Shown: positions 1 through 8,511, counted from the stretch's first letter. The stretch is DNA of 11,572 bases from CAYVAP01 sp964343195 (GCA_964343195.1 CAYFIR010000166.1:1-11572); one strand, 5' to 3'. Made by a program: numbers and translations. Notes: generated by a model not told the origin, from the sequence alone.

Positions 1-364
1 ACCTCCATTTCCTTTATACCTTTTACTGGTTTACATCTGTCCACCTGCTTAAGTAATAAGACAAAATTATAGAGGTATGAAGTATATGGGGATATGAAGG
101 AAAAACGCTGCTTGAGACCTTCATACCTTCATTTCCTCCATACCTCTATATAGTTATTTCTGATCTCCTACTTACTAATTAGGCTTTTTACCCAAAATAG
201 ATGGCTCATCACCTTATTCTGAATACACTGGTGGTTTCAGAACGAAACAACCTCCCAATTAATGAGGTAGCAATTAATTGATTGTCAGAGGCTTTTCATA
301 CGAATCATGTTGAGCGCAGCGAAATCCAGCAGAGCGGGAAATACGGAATTTCTAATTCCTTTCG
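1..364. other. Non-coding region with repeats
   Basis: I see no credible gene here. The stretch is AT-rich and contains an imperfect long hairpin (68-150), a related pyrimidine-rich copy at the very start (1-23), and two short inverted repeats. One is CAATTAAT (256-263) with ATTAATTG (273-280). The other is GGAATT (345-350) with AATTCC (354-359), lying just past the stop of the minus-strand gene that ends at 365. The last could be a weak terminator for that gene, but its stem is only 6 bp and no clear T-run follows on the minus strand. Confidence 0.6.
68..150. repeat. Long imperfect inverted repeat (hairpin)
   Basis: Two 33-base arms (68-100 and 118-150) are inverted copies of each other, separated by a 17-base loop. 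The outer 12 bp (TATAGAGGTATG against CATACCTCTATA) pair perfectly. Further in there are about 6 mismatches in 21 positions, and the last 8 positions next to the loop pair again. The right arm also contains a 23-base segment (125-147) that matches 1-23 at about 18 of the 23 positions, so the unit is present at least twice in direct orientation. It looks like an intergenic repeat family rather than a terminator, since it lies more than 200 bases from the nearest gene end. Confidence 0.7.
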
Positions 365-997
365 CTAGTTGCAATCCTGCAGGATCCTCTCGGCTAATTC
401 TCTGCCCCACACAAGCAGGTGGTCTTTATGATATCCGGGGTAAAGTTGAATAGCCTGCTGAGCCAGCCCGCAGGGAGAGTGCTCGTCGCTGTAAAAATAA
501 TCTGGCAGGTTCATCATCAGAAAAGCCATCAAAGTGGGAGGTCTGGGATTGGAGGGTTCCATTTCCATGACTTTTTCAAAATGCCCTATTATCTGCGGAG
601 CGTACAAATCTGCCCGATAGGCTGGATCACCTAGCATCCTGGTCGTCAGGGCGTAACCACGCAGAAATTCCAGCTCCGGATTATTGGGACTCAGCTTCTC
701 GGCTCGGGCAATGTACTCCATCGCGCCATCGACCGCAGCGTCCCGATCTGATAGCTCAGCCAAATAGTCTGCTTTGAATAACAGGGACAGGGCCACATAA
801 TAATCGGGCAGGTAGGATCCCTGATTTCGGGTGGAAAGGTCCTTGAAAATGGAAACTGCTTTGTCGATCTGTTGCAAAGATTGCGCGGAGGCAATGTGTC
901 GCATTCCCCAGGTAACTTCCTGATAAAAGGCGCCACTTTGAGCATGAGCCCCTACCGATAGGATCAGCAGCAGGAATGAGATGTAGAACTTTTTCAT
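365..997 (-). CDS. Exported helical-repeat (TPR-like) protein, 210 aa
   Basis: The protein starts with a clear Sec signal peptide: a KK n-region, a hydrophobic stretch FYISFLLLILSVG, and a likely cleavage near AHAQ at residues 17-20. There is no lipobox cysteine, so it is probably soluble in the periplasm or secreted. The mature part is helical. Segments near residues 76-106 (ending in AEKLSPNNPELEFLRGYA) and 115-140 (EKVMEMEPSNPRPPT) have the acidic-helix, Pro-Asn turn, helix pattern of TPR units, suggesting about three degenerate repeats. Such proteins usually act as protein-binding scaffolds; no catalytic motif is seen and the partner is unknown. The ATG at 995-997 is chosen because the signal peptide begins there. 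The upstream bases lack a Shine-Dalgarno match, which is normal in Bacteroidota. It is divergent from the amidohydrolase gene that follows. Confidence 0.8.
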   Translation of the reverse strand: MKKFYISFLLLILSVGAHAQSGAFYQEVTWGMRHIASAQSLQQIDKAVSIFKDLSTRNQGSYLPDYYVALSLLFKADYLAELSDRDAAVDGAMEYIARAEKLSPNNPELEFLRGYALTTRMLGDPAYRADLYAPQIIGHFEKVMEMEPSNPRPPTLMAFLMMNLPDYFYSDEHSPCGLAQQAIQLYPGYHKDHLLVWGRELAERILQDCN

Positions 998-1241
998 AAT
1001 GAGGAGGTTATATGATTCTATTCACATGTATTCAAAGTTGTGCCGTGGGGGAAATTGATATGTAGGATGAGGACCAATTCCATTATCGAATCTATTGTTT
1101 TTGGGCAAGAATATCCCGTTTCGCTGCCAATCTTTTCTGCTCAGAATTCTTGCAGTCCCTGCAAAACTTCTGGGTTTCATTCTACTATTTTGTGTTTGGG
1201 GTAGCTACCTGCCCCCTGCCACGAGACACTCTTCCAACTGA
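998..1241. other. Divergent intergenic region
   Basis: This space separates two genes transcribed away from each other, so it should carry both promoters. I looked for the Bacteroidota pattern (TTG, then TAnnTTTG about 20 bases on). I found only near matches, such as CAACTTTG on the minus strand about 35 bases upstream of the gene ending at 997. None is good enough to call. Confidence 0.4.
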
Positions 1242-2846
1242 ATGGGAGTCCATTCCCATTCTAAAAAGGAGACAACAAGCCAGAATCACCACTCATCAGC
1301 AAACACCCAAATGGAATTAAGTGACATTGACAAAATAGAGCTCCAGTACCTTCAACTGGAAGATTATCTGGAAATCAAGACCGTCATGGTTTCGGCCTAT
1401 GCCACCATGCCAGATGCCTACTGGAAAGAACATCAGATCAATGCCCTTCTGAAAAAGTTTCCCAAGGGTCAGGTGGTCATCAAGGTAAATGGTCAGATAG
1501 CGGGCTGTGCCTTTTCCATCATTGTGGACCATAGCCGACTGGATGAAAACCATACTTACCAGGAGATAACTGCCAATTACACCTTCGATTCTCATACCCC
1601 GGACGGCGACGTGCTATACGGGGTTGATGTATTCATCAAGCCGGAATTCAGAGGATTGAGGCTGGGGAGAAGGCTGTATGACTACCGCAAGGAGTTGTGC
1701 GAAAAGATGAACCTCCGAGGCATCGCCTTCGGGGGCAGGATTCCCAATTACCACAAGTACTCACAGGAAATAAGCCCCAAACAGTACATCGAAAAGGTGC
1801 GTCGCAAGGAAATTCAGGACCCGGTCCTGAACTTTCAGATTTCCAACGATTTTCACCCCACCCGCATCCTGAAGGGATACCTGGAAGGAGACAAAGCCTC
1901 CAAGGAATTTGCGGTGCTGCTGGAGTGGGACAACATCTTTTATGAAAAGCCGGTAAAAAAAGCGGCTACCAAGAAGAAAGTCGTAAGGCTCGGGCTTATT
2001 CAGTGGCAGATGAGGCCCTACCGCGACGTTGACTCCCTGCTCCAGCAGGCTGAGTATTTCATTGATGCGGTGTCTGGCTACAGGGCAGATTTTGCTCTCT
2101 TCCCCGAGTTTTTCAATGCCCCGCTAATGGCTCGAAACAATCACCTCAGCGAGTCCGATGCCATTCGGGAACTGGCCAAGGAAACTGAGGAGATCGTCCA
2201 GAAATTCTCCAACTTCTCTATCTCCTATAACATCAACATCGTAGCGGGCAGTATGCCGGAAATAATAGACGGCAAGCTGTACAACGTTGGTTACCTCTGC
2301 AAACGAAATGGCACCATAGAGCGATATGAAAAGCTGCACGTCACCCCGGACGAGGCCAAGGTATGGGGGCTGCAGGGGGGCAGCGAACTCAAGGTGTTTG
2401 ACACGGACTGTGGCAAAATCGGCGTACTGATCTGTTACGACTCCGAGTTTCCGGAGCTGAGCCGACTCCTGGCTGACCAGGGCATGGACATCCTGTTTGT
2501 GCCTTTTCTCACCGACACCCAAAACGGGTACTCCCGTGTCCGGCATTGCGCACAGGCACGAGCCATCGAAAATGAATGCTATGTGGCCATAGCTGGCAGC
2601 GTCGGCAACCTGCCCAATGTCCACAATATGGACATCCAGTTTGCCCAATCCATGGTCTTCACTCCCTGCGATTTTGCCTTTCCCACCAATGGCATCAAAG
2701 CCGAGGCAACGCCCAACACCGAGATGATCCTCATCGCAGATGTGGACATCGACCTATTGCGGGAGTTACACGAATTTGGCAGCGTCCGCAACCTCAAGGA
2801 TCGCCGAAAGGACCTTTTTGACCTGAAGAGTACCCACAAGGAGTGA
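1242..2846 (+). CDS. GNAT acetyltransferase fused to nitrilase-family amidohydrolase
   Basis: This is a two-domain cytoplasmic enzyme of the same architecture as Bacillus subtilis YhcX. Residues about 34-180 are a GNAT N-acetyltransferase domain, with the acetyl-CoA loop at 137-142 (RGLRLG) followed by helix RRLYDYRKEL. A lysine-rich linker (235-247) leads to a carbon-nitrogen hydrolase domain (about 248-510). Its catalytic triad is visible: Glu289 in FPEFF, Lys364 in YEKLHVTPDE, and Cys398 in ICYDSEFPE. Members of this superfamily hydrolyse amides or nitriles; the real substrate is unknown. The longest frame has 534 residues, but the first 23 are a His/Ser/Lys-rich stretch. Met24 (ATG at 1311) gives 511 residues, close to YhcX, and is the likelier start. 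No signal peptide is present. It is monocistronic: the next plus-strand gene is about 240 bases on, beyond a palindrome. Family assignment is firm; the physiological role is not. Confidence 0.9.
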   Translation: MGVHSHSKKETTSQNHHSSANTQMELSDIDKIELQYLQLEDYLEIKTVMVSAYATMPDAYWKEHQINALLKKFPKGQVVIKVNGQIAGCAFSIIVDHSRLDENHTYQEITANYTFDSHTPDGDVLYGVDVFIKPEFRGLRLGRRLYDYRKELCEKMNLRGIAFGGRIPNYHKYSQEISPKQYIEKVRRKEIQDPVLNFQISNDFHPTRILKGYLEGDKASKEFAVLLEWDNIFYEKPVKKAATKKKVVRLGLIQWQMRPYRDVDSLLQQAEYFIDAVSGYRADFALFPEFFNAPLMARNNHLSESDAIRELAKETEEIVQKFSNFSISYNINIVAGSMPEIIDGKLYNVGYLCKRNGTIERYEKLHVTPDEAKVWGLQGGSELKVFDTDCGKIGVLICYDSEFPELSRLLADQGMDILFVPFLTDTQNGYSRVRHCAQARAIENECYVAIAGSVGNLPNVHNMDIQFAQSMVFTPCDFAFPTNGIKAEATPNTEMILIADVDIDLLRELHEFGSVRNLKDRRKDLFDLKSTHKE

Positions 2847-3085
2847 GGAAGTCAGATAGGAAGTAAAAACCCAACAGTAGGGCGTGCCATTTCCCTGGCT
2901 TACTGATTCCAGCGCATGCGCCACAGCCACTTCAATCCAAAAACGAAATACCCATCAAGGGTTCACCCCCCAAAAAAAAGGCTGTAGCACGTCGTAGAGG
3001 CGACCCGCAGGTTCGCCTAGCGTATCAGGCGAACCTGCGGGTCGCCTCTACAAGAACATGATCATAACCCTTATTCACATATGCC
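2847..3085. other. Intergenic region with palindromic repeat
   Basis: Apart from the strong hairpin at 2994-3051 and an A-tract (2972-2979), nothing is recognisable. The A-tract precedes the hairpin, so on the plus strand this is not a classical terminator, which would have T after the stem. Confidence 0.5.
2994..3051. repeat. Perfect 25-bp palindromic hairpin (REP/MITE-like)
   Basis: The arms 2994-3018 and 3027-3051 are exact reverse complements over 25 bases, with an 8-base loop (AGCGTATC). The arms are GC-rich and begin GTAGAGGCGACC. A perfect stem of this length with no T-run suggests a dispersed intergenic repeat (REP-like or a tiny MITE) rather than a simple terminator. No transposase is in the window. 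It sits 34 bases upstream of the start of the broken gene at 3086 and could still act as a transcription barrier after the amidohydrolase gene. Confidence 0.8.
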
Positions 3086-3594
3086 ATGACAGATCTCCTT
3101 GATGAGCAGATGAGTCACTACCGGTCAATCCTTAATGAAATAGAAGGAGGCCATAGCAATGCTGTGGTGTACTGGACTACTTTTTCGGACCGGCAACCGG
3201 AAGTCATCAGTAGCATAAATGGCGCTGAGGTACGCTATCCCTTATCCAGCCTTCCCTGGCTGGACTTTAGCGAGGAGTTTGATTCTTATGGCAATACAGG
3301 GACAAGAAGGAGGCTTTCAACAGAGAAAGTACCTGAAGGATATCCAGGCACCTGTCCATTGCCTGGGCTTTTCAAAAAGAGTTTAACGCCTCACTTGCCA
3401 AAGCAAAGCCACACCTGGAAGCCTCCATAATGGAAGCAATCCAGTCAATAGAGTCCCTGTTAACCGATCTGCAAATGGAGATGGTGAAAAGCGAAGAGTT
3501 TTTCTTTGATTTGGGCGGAAACAACTACTCGAGGGTTACCATTTGGGACCAGACAAAGGCTTATGTCTTTGAGTTTTTGGCTTTTATAGATTAA
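3086..3594 (+). pseudogene. Unknown small protein gene broken by two frameshifts
   Basis: The first open frame runs 3086-3430 (114 aa), but its last 43 codons look non-coding (TRRRLSTEKVPEGYPGTCP). Good coding sequence continues by switching frame twice. After residue 71 (…FDSYGNT) the next frame reads GQEGGFQQRKYLKDIQ. The third frame then reads HLSIAWAFQKEFNASLAKAK and on to the stop at 3592-3594. Both joins are explained by one extra G, in GGG at 3299-3301 and in GG at 3347-3348. Removing both gives a continuous 168-residue protein, soluble and acidic, ending FEFLAFID. I do not recognise the family. The C-terminal half has a helical stretch, then a strand-rich end (NNYSRVTIWDQTKAYVFEF). 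It may be a true pseudogene or an intact gene damaged by sequencing errors; both sites are G runs, where indel errors are common. Confidence 0.65.
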
Positions 3595-3661
3595 CCCAAA
3601 AGAAAAGCCAGGGTACACCTCCCATTTGGAAGGCATGCCCCGGCTGAAAGCATTTTCCTCT

Positions 3662-6600
3662 CTATCTGATCACCATCACACTTCCTCCATTCATGTAGGT
3701 GCGTCCGCTGTTGAGCTGAGCTTCCAATCTAATGAGATAGGTGCCCTCTGGAACCGGTCTTCCGTCAGCGCTACGACCATCCCAGGTTGCACTGGCCTGA
3801 TCAAAACTCACGATTACCTTTCCCCAGCGGTCATAGATTTCCCAGTGGCAGGAAACCAGTCCCTCATACACCAGTTTGAAATCGTCATTCACTCCATCAT
3901 CATTGGGGGTAAATGCATTGGGCATGAAGACAGACCCATCCGGAATGATGTGAAGCATCAGAATCGTATCTACCGGACATACCTGGTAGGAATTGTTGGC
4001 CGTGAGTTTCACCTCATACACACCGGTGTCCGCGTAGGTATGGATAGGTGAAGTCTCCACACTGGCCCCACCATCTCCGAATTCCCATTCGTATGACTCG
4101 GCTCCAGTGGTCAGGTTCACAAACTGCACGTCCGCCCTTGATAGCAGGATTCCTCCCTCATGTTCGGGATCCGTGTCAAAGGCAACACTGGCAGGTGGCG
4201 TATGGGGTAATTTAGCCGTAATAGTGGTCACACAGCCGTTGGCATCGGTCACGGATACCTGATAGGTGGTATCCCCAAATAGCTGATTGACCGAGAAGCC
4301 CTCGAGGGTATTTTCCCCTTCCCATGTGACGGTATGGGGCTGCACCCCACCAGCCGTTTCTACGGCTGCCATGCCATTGGGCCAGTCACAGTACGCCTCC
4401 ACGATGGAGCCAGCCAGCAGATTGAGGGTCAGGGTATCAGGCTGGGAAATTTCCACCTCATCATCGAGGGCACAGCCATTGGCATCGACCACCTGAGCCT
4501 GATACTTGCCAGGGAGCAGATCCATCACTTTCACTCCGGTATCGCCCGTAGACCAGAGCACCGCGTATGGCTGGGTCCCTCCGGTTAGCAGAATTTCAGC
4601 CTCTCCGGTTTGATCCCCATAGCAGGCTACGCCAAGGGGGATCACTTCCGAAGTCAGGACCTCTGGCTCGAAAATGTCCACCAGAAGGCTTCGCATACAA
4701 AGAGAATCATCCTGCAGTTCGATCAGGTGCTGACCAGGAGTCAGGTTGGCAAAGGCTGTGTCTCCCCCCCAGGCGAGGCTATCCAACCGGAAGCTATAGG
4801 GTCCTACCCCACCCGATCCCATGACGGAGACCTCTCCATTGTCATTACCATAACAGTCAATATCGGTCTGGTTGGTCAACGATAGTATCAGGCTATCGGA
4901 CTGACTGATGCTCACACTGACCGTATCGGTACAGCTGCTGTCGTCGCGCACCAGAAAGTCATATTCTCCAGCGGCCAATCCCTCAAACAGGGAGTCAGCA
5001 GAAACCGAACTTCCATTCACAGAAAAGGCGTAGGGCTGGGTACCACCGAGCGTAGTCAAGTGTACCTCTCCCATACTGTCTCCAAAGCAGGCGACATTGC
5101 GCAGCTGAAAAACATCCAGGATAAGGCTGTCAGGCTGGGTGATTTCTATGGGGAAAATGGTAACACAACCGCTGTCATCCTGCACGCTGATCTGATAGTT
5201 TCCAGCGGCAAATCCGGTGAATGTCGAGTCTACTCCGAATGCCAGGGTGTCAAGTGCATACAAATAGCCTGGACTGCCTCCGTTTGCGTCGACGGTCACC
5301 GCACCATTCTCCAGGCCGAAACAGGATATGTTTCGCTGCCGCTCTACACTCAACGTCAACAGGGGTGGCTCCTCCACCCTTACGGTCAACGGGGCCAGAC
5401 AGAGACTGTCATCCTGGACTTCTACGGAATAGATGCCTGCCGACAAATTGGAGAATATGCTGTCTGGCTGCAATGGACCATTGTCCAGCGAATACTGGTA
5501 GTCACCCGTTCCCCCATTTCCTGCAAGAAATATCTGCCCGGTTGTGTCCCCAAAGCAGGGTACATCACGCTGGCCTACCAACCCTAATGTCAGCAGGTCT
5601 GGCTCGTAAATTTCAAACGGAACCCGGGTCAGACAGGTATTGGCATCCATGAACCACAGCGTATCCTGCCCGGGGACCAGGTTGTTGAATTGCAGCACGG
5701 TAGAATAATTGGTGCCATCCAGACTGACCTGATAGGGGGCCTGCCCTCCGGTACCACTCAGGGTCAGGGCTCCATTGTCATTCCCGAAACAGTCGATATG
5801 TTTGACCGCATCCAGCGAGGCAAACAGGCCAGTTGGGGTACGAACGGTATCGGTCAGCGTCGCTTCACAGCCATTGTTATCCTGAGCCGTAACGGTATAA
5901 ACCGACGCTCCCAGCCCTACGAAACGACCGCTGTCCTGATAGGTAAAACCACCGTCCAGGGAAAACAGGTATGCGGGAGTTCCACCCGCCCCCATCACGG
6001 AGATCTCACCAGTGGTATTTCCAAAGCAGTCCACGTCCTGCAAATCTGACAACGTCAGGCTCAGGGGGCTGCCAGGCTCCGTCACGTTGAAAGCCAGGGT
6101 GTCTGTACATCCCAGGCTATCGAGGGTTACCACCTGGTAGCTACCGGCAAAAAGGCTGTCGAGACTTACCGAGTCCGCACTGGTCTGTTCCTGGTATATC
6201 AGGCTGCCTCCACCATCAAACCAACTGTACTCGAAAGGGGAACTCCCCTGCGCAACAATACTCAGGCTTCCACCGGGCTCCCCAAAGCAGGGAACATCGG
6301 TTGCATTGGCACTCATGGCAAATGGGGAAACCCAGATACGGATGGAATCTTCGTTGACACAGCCATTGAGATCGGTCAGGGTGAGATTAAACTGGAAGGT
6401 ATCGGTGGAAGTAGGCGTAAAGGTAGGTTGCCCGACATTGGGATCGTTAAGTCCCAAAGCCGGAGTCCATTGGTAGCTGCCCGCAGGATTGCTGGCGGAG
6501 CCAAGCGTCAGAGTCAGGTGGCTGCACAGACCCTGGTCCAGTCCTGCCTCAACTATGGGTAGCGGGTGAACGATCAGCTCCGTGGTGTCAAATGCCCGGC

Positions 6601-8203
6601 AACTATTGGTATCTGTTCCGGCAAGGATCAGGTTAAAGGTGGAAGTCGGATTCAGGATGAGAGAATCGTCAATTCCCAGCACATTCCCGGCGCCATCGGA
6701 CCAGGTATAGTCCAGTGCGCCATTCGCCTGAAAGCGGACGGGCTCACCCGTACAAACGGCGGTGTCCGGATCCAGGGTGACCGTGGGCAGGGCAAAGATT
6801 GAGACAGACTGCGTAAGGGTATCCTTACAGTTATACTCATCGGTCACAAAGACCTCATAGGTAGTGTTCGTCGTGGGAAAAGCCAGTGGGGTGCCTACCG
6901 TCCCATCACTGAGGCTTGTAGAGGGAGTCCAGTCAAACTGCTGCCCTCCTATGACGGTGAGGGGGATGGTATCTCCAATGCATATGCTGGTATCGGCTCC
7001 TATTTCTGCTTCAAAAAAGTGGACATACACACTGGTGTCGGCCACACAGCCATATTGCGAGTACACATTCACCTGATAGTCGTGGGGCACTCCATCGAAA
7101 GCCATCGGATTGGCAATATTGGGGTCACTCAATCCAGTGGCAGGCACCCATTTGTAGGTGACCCCTCCTCCCGCCTGCAACTGTACACTGTCCTGGGGAC
7201 ATAGAATCGAGTCCGAAACTCCCAGTGTTGGAATGGGTGAGGGGTGAATCCTCACAGTTTTGGATACACTGTCCTGACAACCATTGACATCCGTAATCCT
7301 CAGGGTCACGTCATAATAACCCGTATCCGGAAATACGTGGTTGGGGTTAGTACTTGTACTCCCGGAACTTCCATCTCCAAAATCCCAGGCCCAGCTGGCG
7401 ATGTTATCAGTAGCCGAAGAACTTCCAGTGCAGGAAGAGTCGGTAAAGGAGAATTTCACATTTTCTCCCACACACTGTTCCAGCGAATTGTCTTCCAGTT
7501 CGAAATTGGAAATCAGCCGATAGGAGAAATTGCTATACCGGACTCTAGGCTGGGAATAATTGTAAAAGCCGAATCGTCCGGCCTCAAAGCACCCCGGAAG
7601 GTCGAAAATTACGTTGTTGTCAATGTAGATGGTCACCCGTGTCGAGGTATAGACCAGGGTGAAGTCATAGCTGTTCTGGTTATTCCATCCCAGGCCCGGG
7701 CCATAATTGGTGGCCAGGGAGATGGATTCAGGCGAGTTGATCCGAGACCAGAAGGCATCCAGGTAATTGAAACTTCCCTGCGGGATGTATCCCTGTACAC
7801 GGGTAAGGGCATACCCTTCATACCCCACATTGTTGGACAGGTTATAGGTCTGATCCTGGGCTTTCCAATCAAATAGCCAGAAGTCGTACTGATTGGGATT
7901 GACATCCGGCTGCTGGTATCCAAATACAAACCCAACGAAATCATCGTCTGGGTTTCCTGCATTGTCATTGATGGCGATGGTCCCCTGGATGATGACATTG
8001 ATGAATGTGTCAGGGCTCACATAAAAGGTCGGGTCTCCATTAATCGTCTGAAATACAGAGGTTCCCCCTCCCTGAACGAGCCAGTTTCCATTGACCCCGT
8101 GTCCCTCCTGACTCCAGGTATTGAAGTCAATATTGGTCTGGCACTGTGACCAGACTGTTCCGCCCCATATCATTCCCAGGGCGAGCAAGCTCCGTAGTAG
8201 CAT
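3662..8203 (-). CDS. Giant T9SS-exported surface protein with SprB repeats and PKD domains
   Basis: This 1513-residue protein is exported by Sec (signal peptide about 1-20, ending VWSQ) and then by the type IX secretion system. Domains in order: residues 23-235, a jelly-roll resembling the thrombospondin C-terminal domain (DDDFVGFVFGYQ at 86-97, FWLFDWK at 108-114, and RVRYSNFSYR at 220-229). Next is a PKD domain at about 241-320 (WAWDFGDGSS), then four PKD/Ig-like domains at about 321-628. Nine SprB-type repeats span 636-1335. A second PKD follows at 1337-1420 (YEWEFGDGG). The gliding-motility-associated C-terminal domain (1425-1513) begins FMPNAFTPNDDGVND. Such proteins are surface adhesins or matrix proteins; the ligand is unknown. 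AAGGA lies 7 bases before the ATG, with AAGGAGG just upstream. It converges with the broken gene at 3086 and has no operon partner. Domain calls are strong except the thrombospondin-like one, which is by motif memory. Confidence 0.9.
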   Translation of the reverse strand: MLLRSLLALGMIWGGTVWSQCQTNIDFNTWSQEGHGVNGNWLVQGGGTSVFQTINGDPTFYVSPDTFINVIIQGTIAINDNAGNPDDDFVGFVFGYQQPDVNPNQYDFWLFDWKAQDQTYNLSNNVGYEGYALTRVQGYIPQGSFNYLDAFWSRINSPESISLATNYGPGLGWNNQNSYDFTLVYTSTRVTIYIDNNVIFDLPGCFEAGRFGFYNYSQPRVRYSNFSYRLISNFELEDNSLEQCVGENVKFSFTDSSCTGSSSATDNIASWAWDFGDGSSGSTSTNPNHVFPDTGYYDVTLRITDVNGCQDSVSKTVRIHPSPIPTLGVSDSILCPQDSVQLQAGGGVTYKWVPATGLSDPNIANPMAFDGVPHDYQVNVYSQYGCVADTSVYVHFFEAEIGADTSICIGDTIPLTVIGGQQFDWTPSTSLSDGTVGTPLAFPTTNTTYEVFVTDEYNCKDTLTQSVSIFALPTVTLDPDTAVCTGEPVRFQANGALDYTWSDGAGNVLGIDDSLILNPTSTFNLILAGTDTNSCRAFDTTELIVHPLPIVEAGLDQGLCSHLTLTLGSASNPAGSYQWTPALGLNDPNVGQPTFTPTSTDTFQFNLTLTDLNGCVNEDSIRIWVSPFAMSANATDVPCFGEPGGSLSIVAQGSSPFEYSWFDGGGSLIYQEQTSADSVSLDSLFAGSYQVVTLDSLGCTDTLAFNVTEPGSPLSLTLSDLQDVDCFGNTTGEISVMGAGGTPAYLFSLDGGFTYQDSGRFVGLGASVYTVTAQDNNGCEATLTDTVRTPTGLFASLDAVKHIDCFGNDNGALTLSGTGGQAPYQVSLDGTNYSTVLQFNNLVPGQDTLWFMDANTCLTRVPFEIYEPDLLTLGLVGQRDVPCFGDTTGQIFLAGNGGTGDYQYSLDNGPLQPDSIFSNLSAGIYSVEVQDDSLCLAPLTVRVEEPPLLTLSVERQRNISCFGLENGAVTVDANGGSPGYLYALDTLAFGVDSTFTGFAAGNYQISVQDDSGCVTIFPIEITQPDSLILDVFQLRNVACFGDSMGEVHLTTLGGTQPYAFSVNGSSVSADSLFEGLAAGEYDFLVRDDSSCTDTVSVSISQSDSLILSLTNQTDIDCYGNDNGEVSVMGSGGVGPYSFRLDSLAWGGDTAFANLTPGQHLIELQDDSLCMRSLLVDIFEPEVLTSEVIPLGVACYGDQTGEAEILLTGGTQPYAVLWSTGDTGVKVMDLLPGKYQAQVVDANGCALDDEVEISQPDTLTLNLLAGSIVEAYCDWPNGMAAVETAGGVQPHTVTWEGENTLEGFSVNQLFGDTTYQVSVTDANGCVTTITAKLPHTPPASVAFDTDPEHEGGILLSRADVQFVNLTTGAESYEWEFGDGGASVETSPIHTYADTGVYEVKLTANNSYQVCPVDTILMLHIIPDGSVFMPNAFTPNDDGVNDDFKLVYEGLVSCHWEIYDRWGKVIVSFDQASATWDGRSADGRPVPEGTYLIRLEAQLNSGRTYMNGGSVMVIR
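3665..3931 (-). other. T9SS type B C-terminal sorting domain
   Basis: Residues 1425-1513 of the giant protein match the gliding-motility-associated C-terminal (CHU_C-type) domain. Visible marks are PNAFTPNDDGVND, the WEIYDRWGKVIV strand, TWDGRSADGRPVPEGTYL, and a final basic residue in SVMVIR. In known cases this domain directs export by the type IX system and cell-surface attachment. It implies that T9SS genes lie elsewhere in this genome. Confidence 0.9.
4199..6298 (-). repeat. Nine tandem SprB-type repeats (about 78 aa each)
   Basis: Each unit opens with a motif like D-V-x-C-F/Y-G-x-x-x-G, then a GG-x-x-P-Y strand, a L-x-x-G-x-Y-x-V-x-D turn with a second Cys, and closes near E-P or Q-P. 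The opening cysteines fall at residues 639, 726, 805, 883, 961, 1039, 1117, 1194 and 1272. After the first step (87) the spacing is 77-79 residues, most often exactly 78 (234 bases). The ninth unit is degenerate: it reads AYCDWPNG and ends without the E/Q-P. Two Cys per unit suggest a disulphide in each. The copies are diverged in DNA, so this is an old protein array and not a recent expansion. Confidence 0.85.
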
Positions 8204-8511
8204 AGTAGTGTCCTTAGCCTCCTTAACAAGCGTAAAATTTACACTTATTCCAAGTTAACTTTTAATCACTACATAGTAAAGGATTTTCTCGCTACCGAAG
8301 CCAGAAGTCATCCCGGCATTTTTTTTCAAAAAGGCTGCACTTTTCAATGGAAGAACCAGGAGTCAGGAAGGCGAATAGAGATCACCACATTCAGGATGTT
8401 CCTATATTTTTTCCATAACGGCGGTATTTTCTACACGCATCATAAGCTGGACTTTATGCATTTTTCAAATGAGAAAAATCCCCACACAGGGTCTGGAAAC
8501 CATATTTTAGG
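8204..8511. other. Non-coding leader and spacer upstream of giant gene
   Basis: This AT-rich stretch must hold the promoter of the minus-strand giant gene. No convincing -33/-7 pair was found. A T-run at 8321-8328 is the only striking local feature. I see no coding sequence here; the short frames lack codon bias or recognisable motifs. Confidence 0.4.

Noticed and set aside
256..280. CAATTAAT/ATTAATTG inverted repeat as an operator
   Set aside because: It is short and AT-only apart from one base in each arm, in AT-rich DNA far from any start; chance is adequate.
1242..1310. The first 23 codons of the acetyltransferase-amidohydrolase gene
   Set aside because: They are kept within the outer limits, but the stretch is low-complexity (His/Ser/Lys) and not part of the known fold, so Met24 at 1311 is the likelier start.
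4199..6298. Regular 234-base periodicity considered as a CRISPR-like or DNA satellite array
   Set aside because: Units are far too long and too diverged at the DNA level; the period is explained by protein SprB-type repeats.
7244..7876. A 210-codon plus-strand open frame, and similar long frames at 5060-5587 and 5690-6049
   Set aside because: They lie antisense to the giant surface protein, whose reading frame shows continuous recognisable domains; these translations have no coherent motifs.
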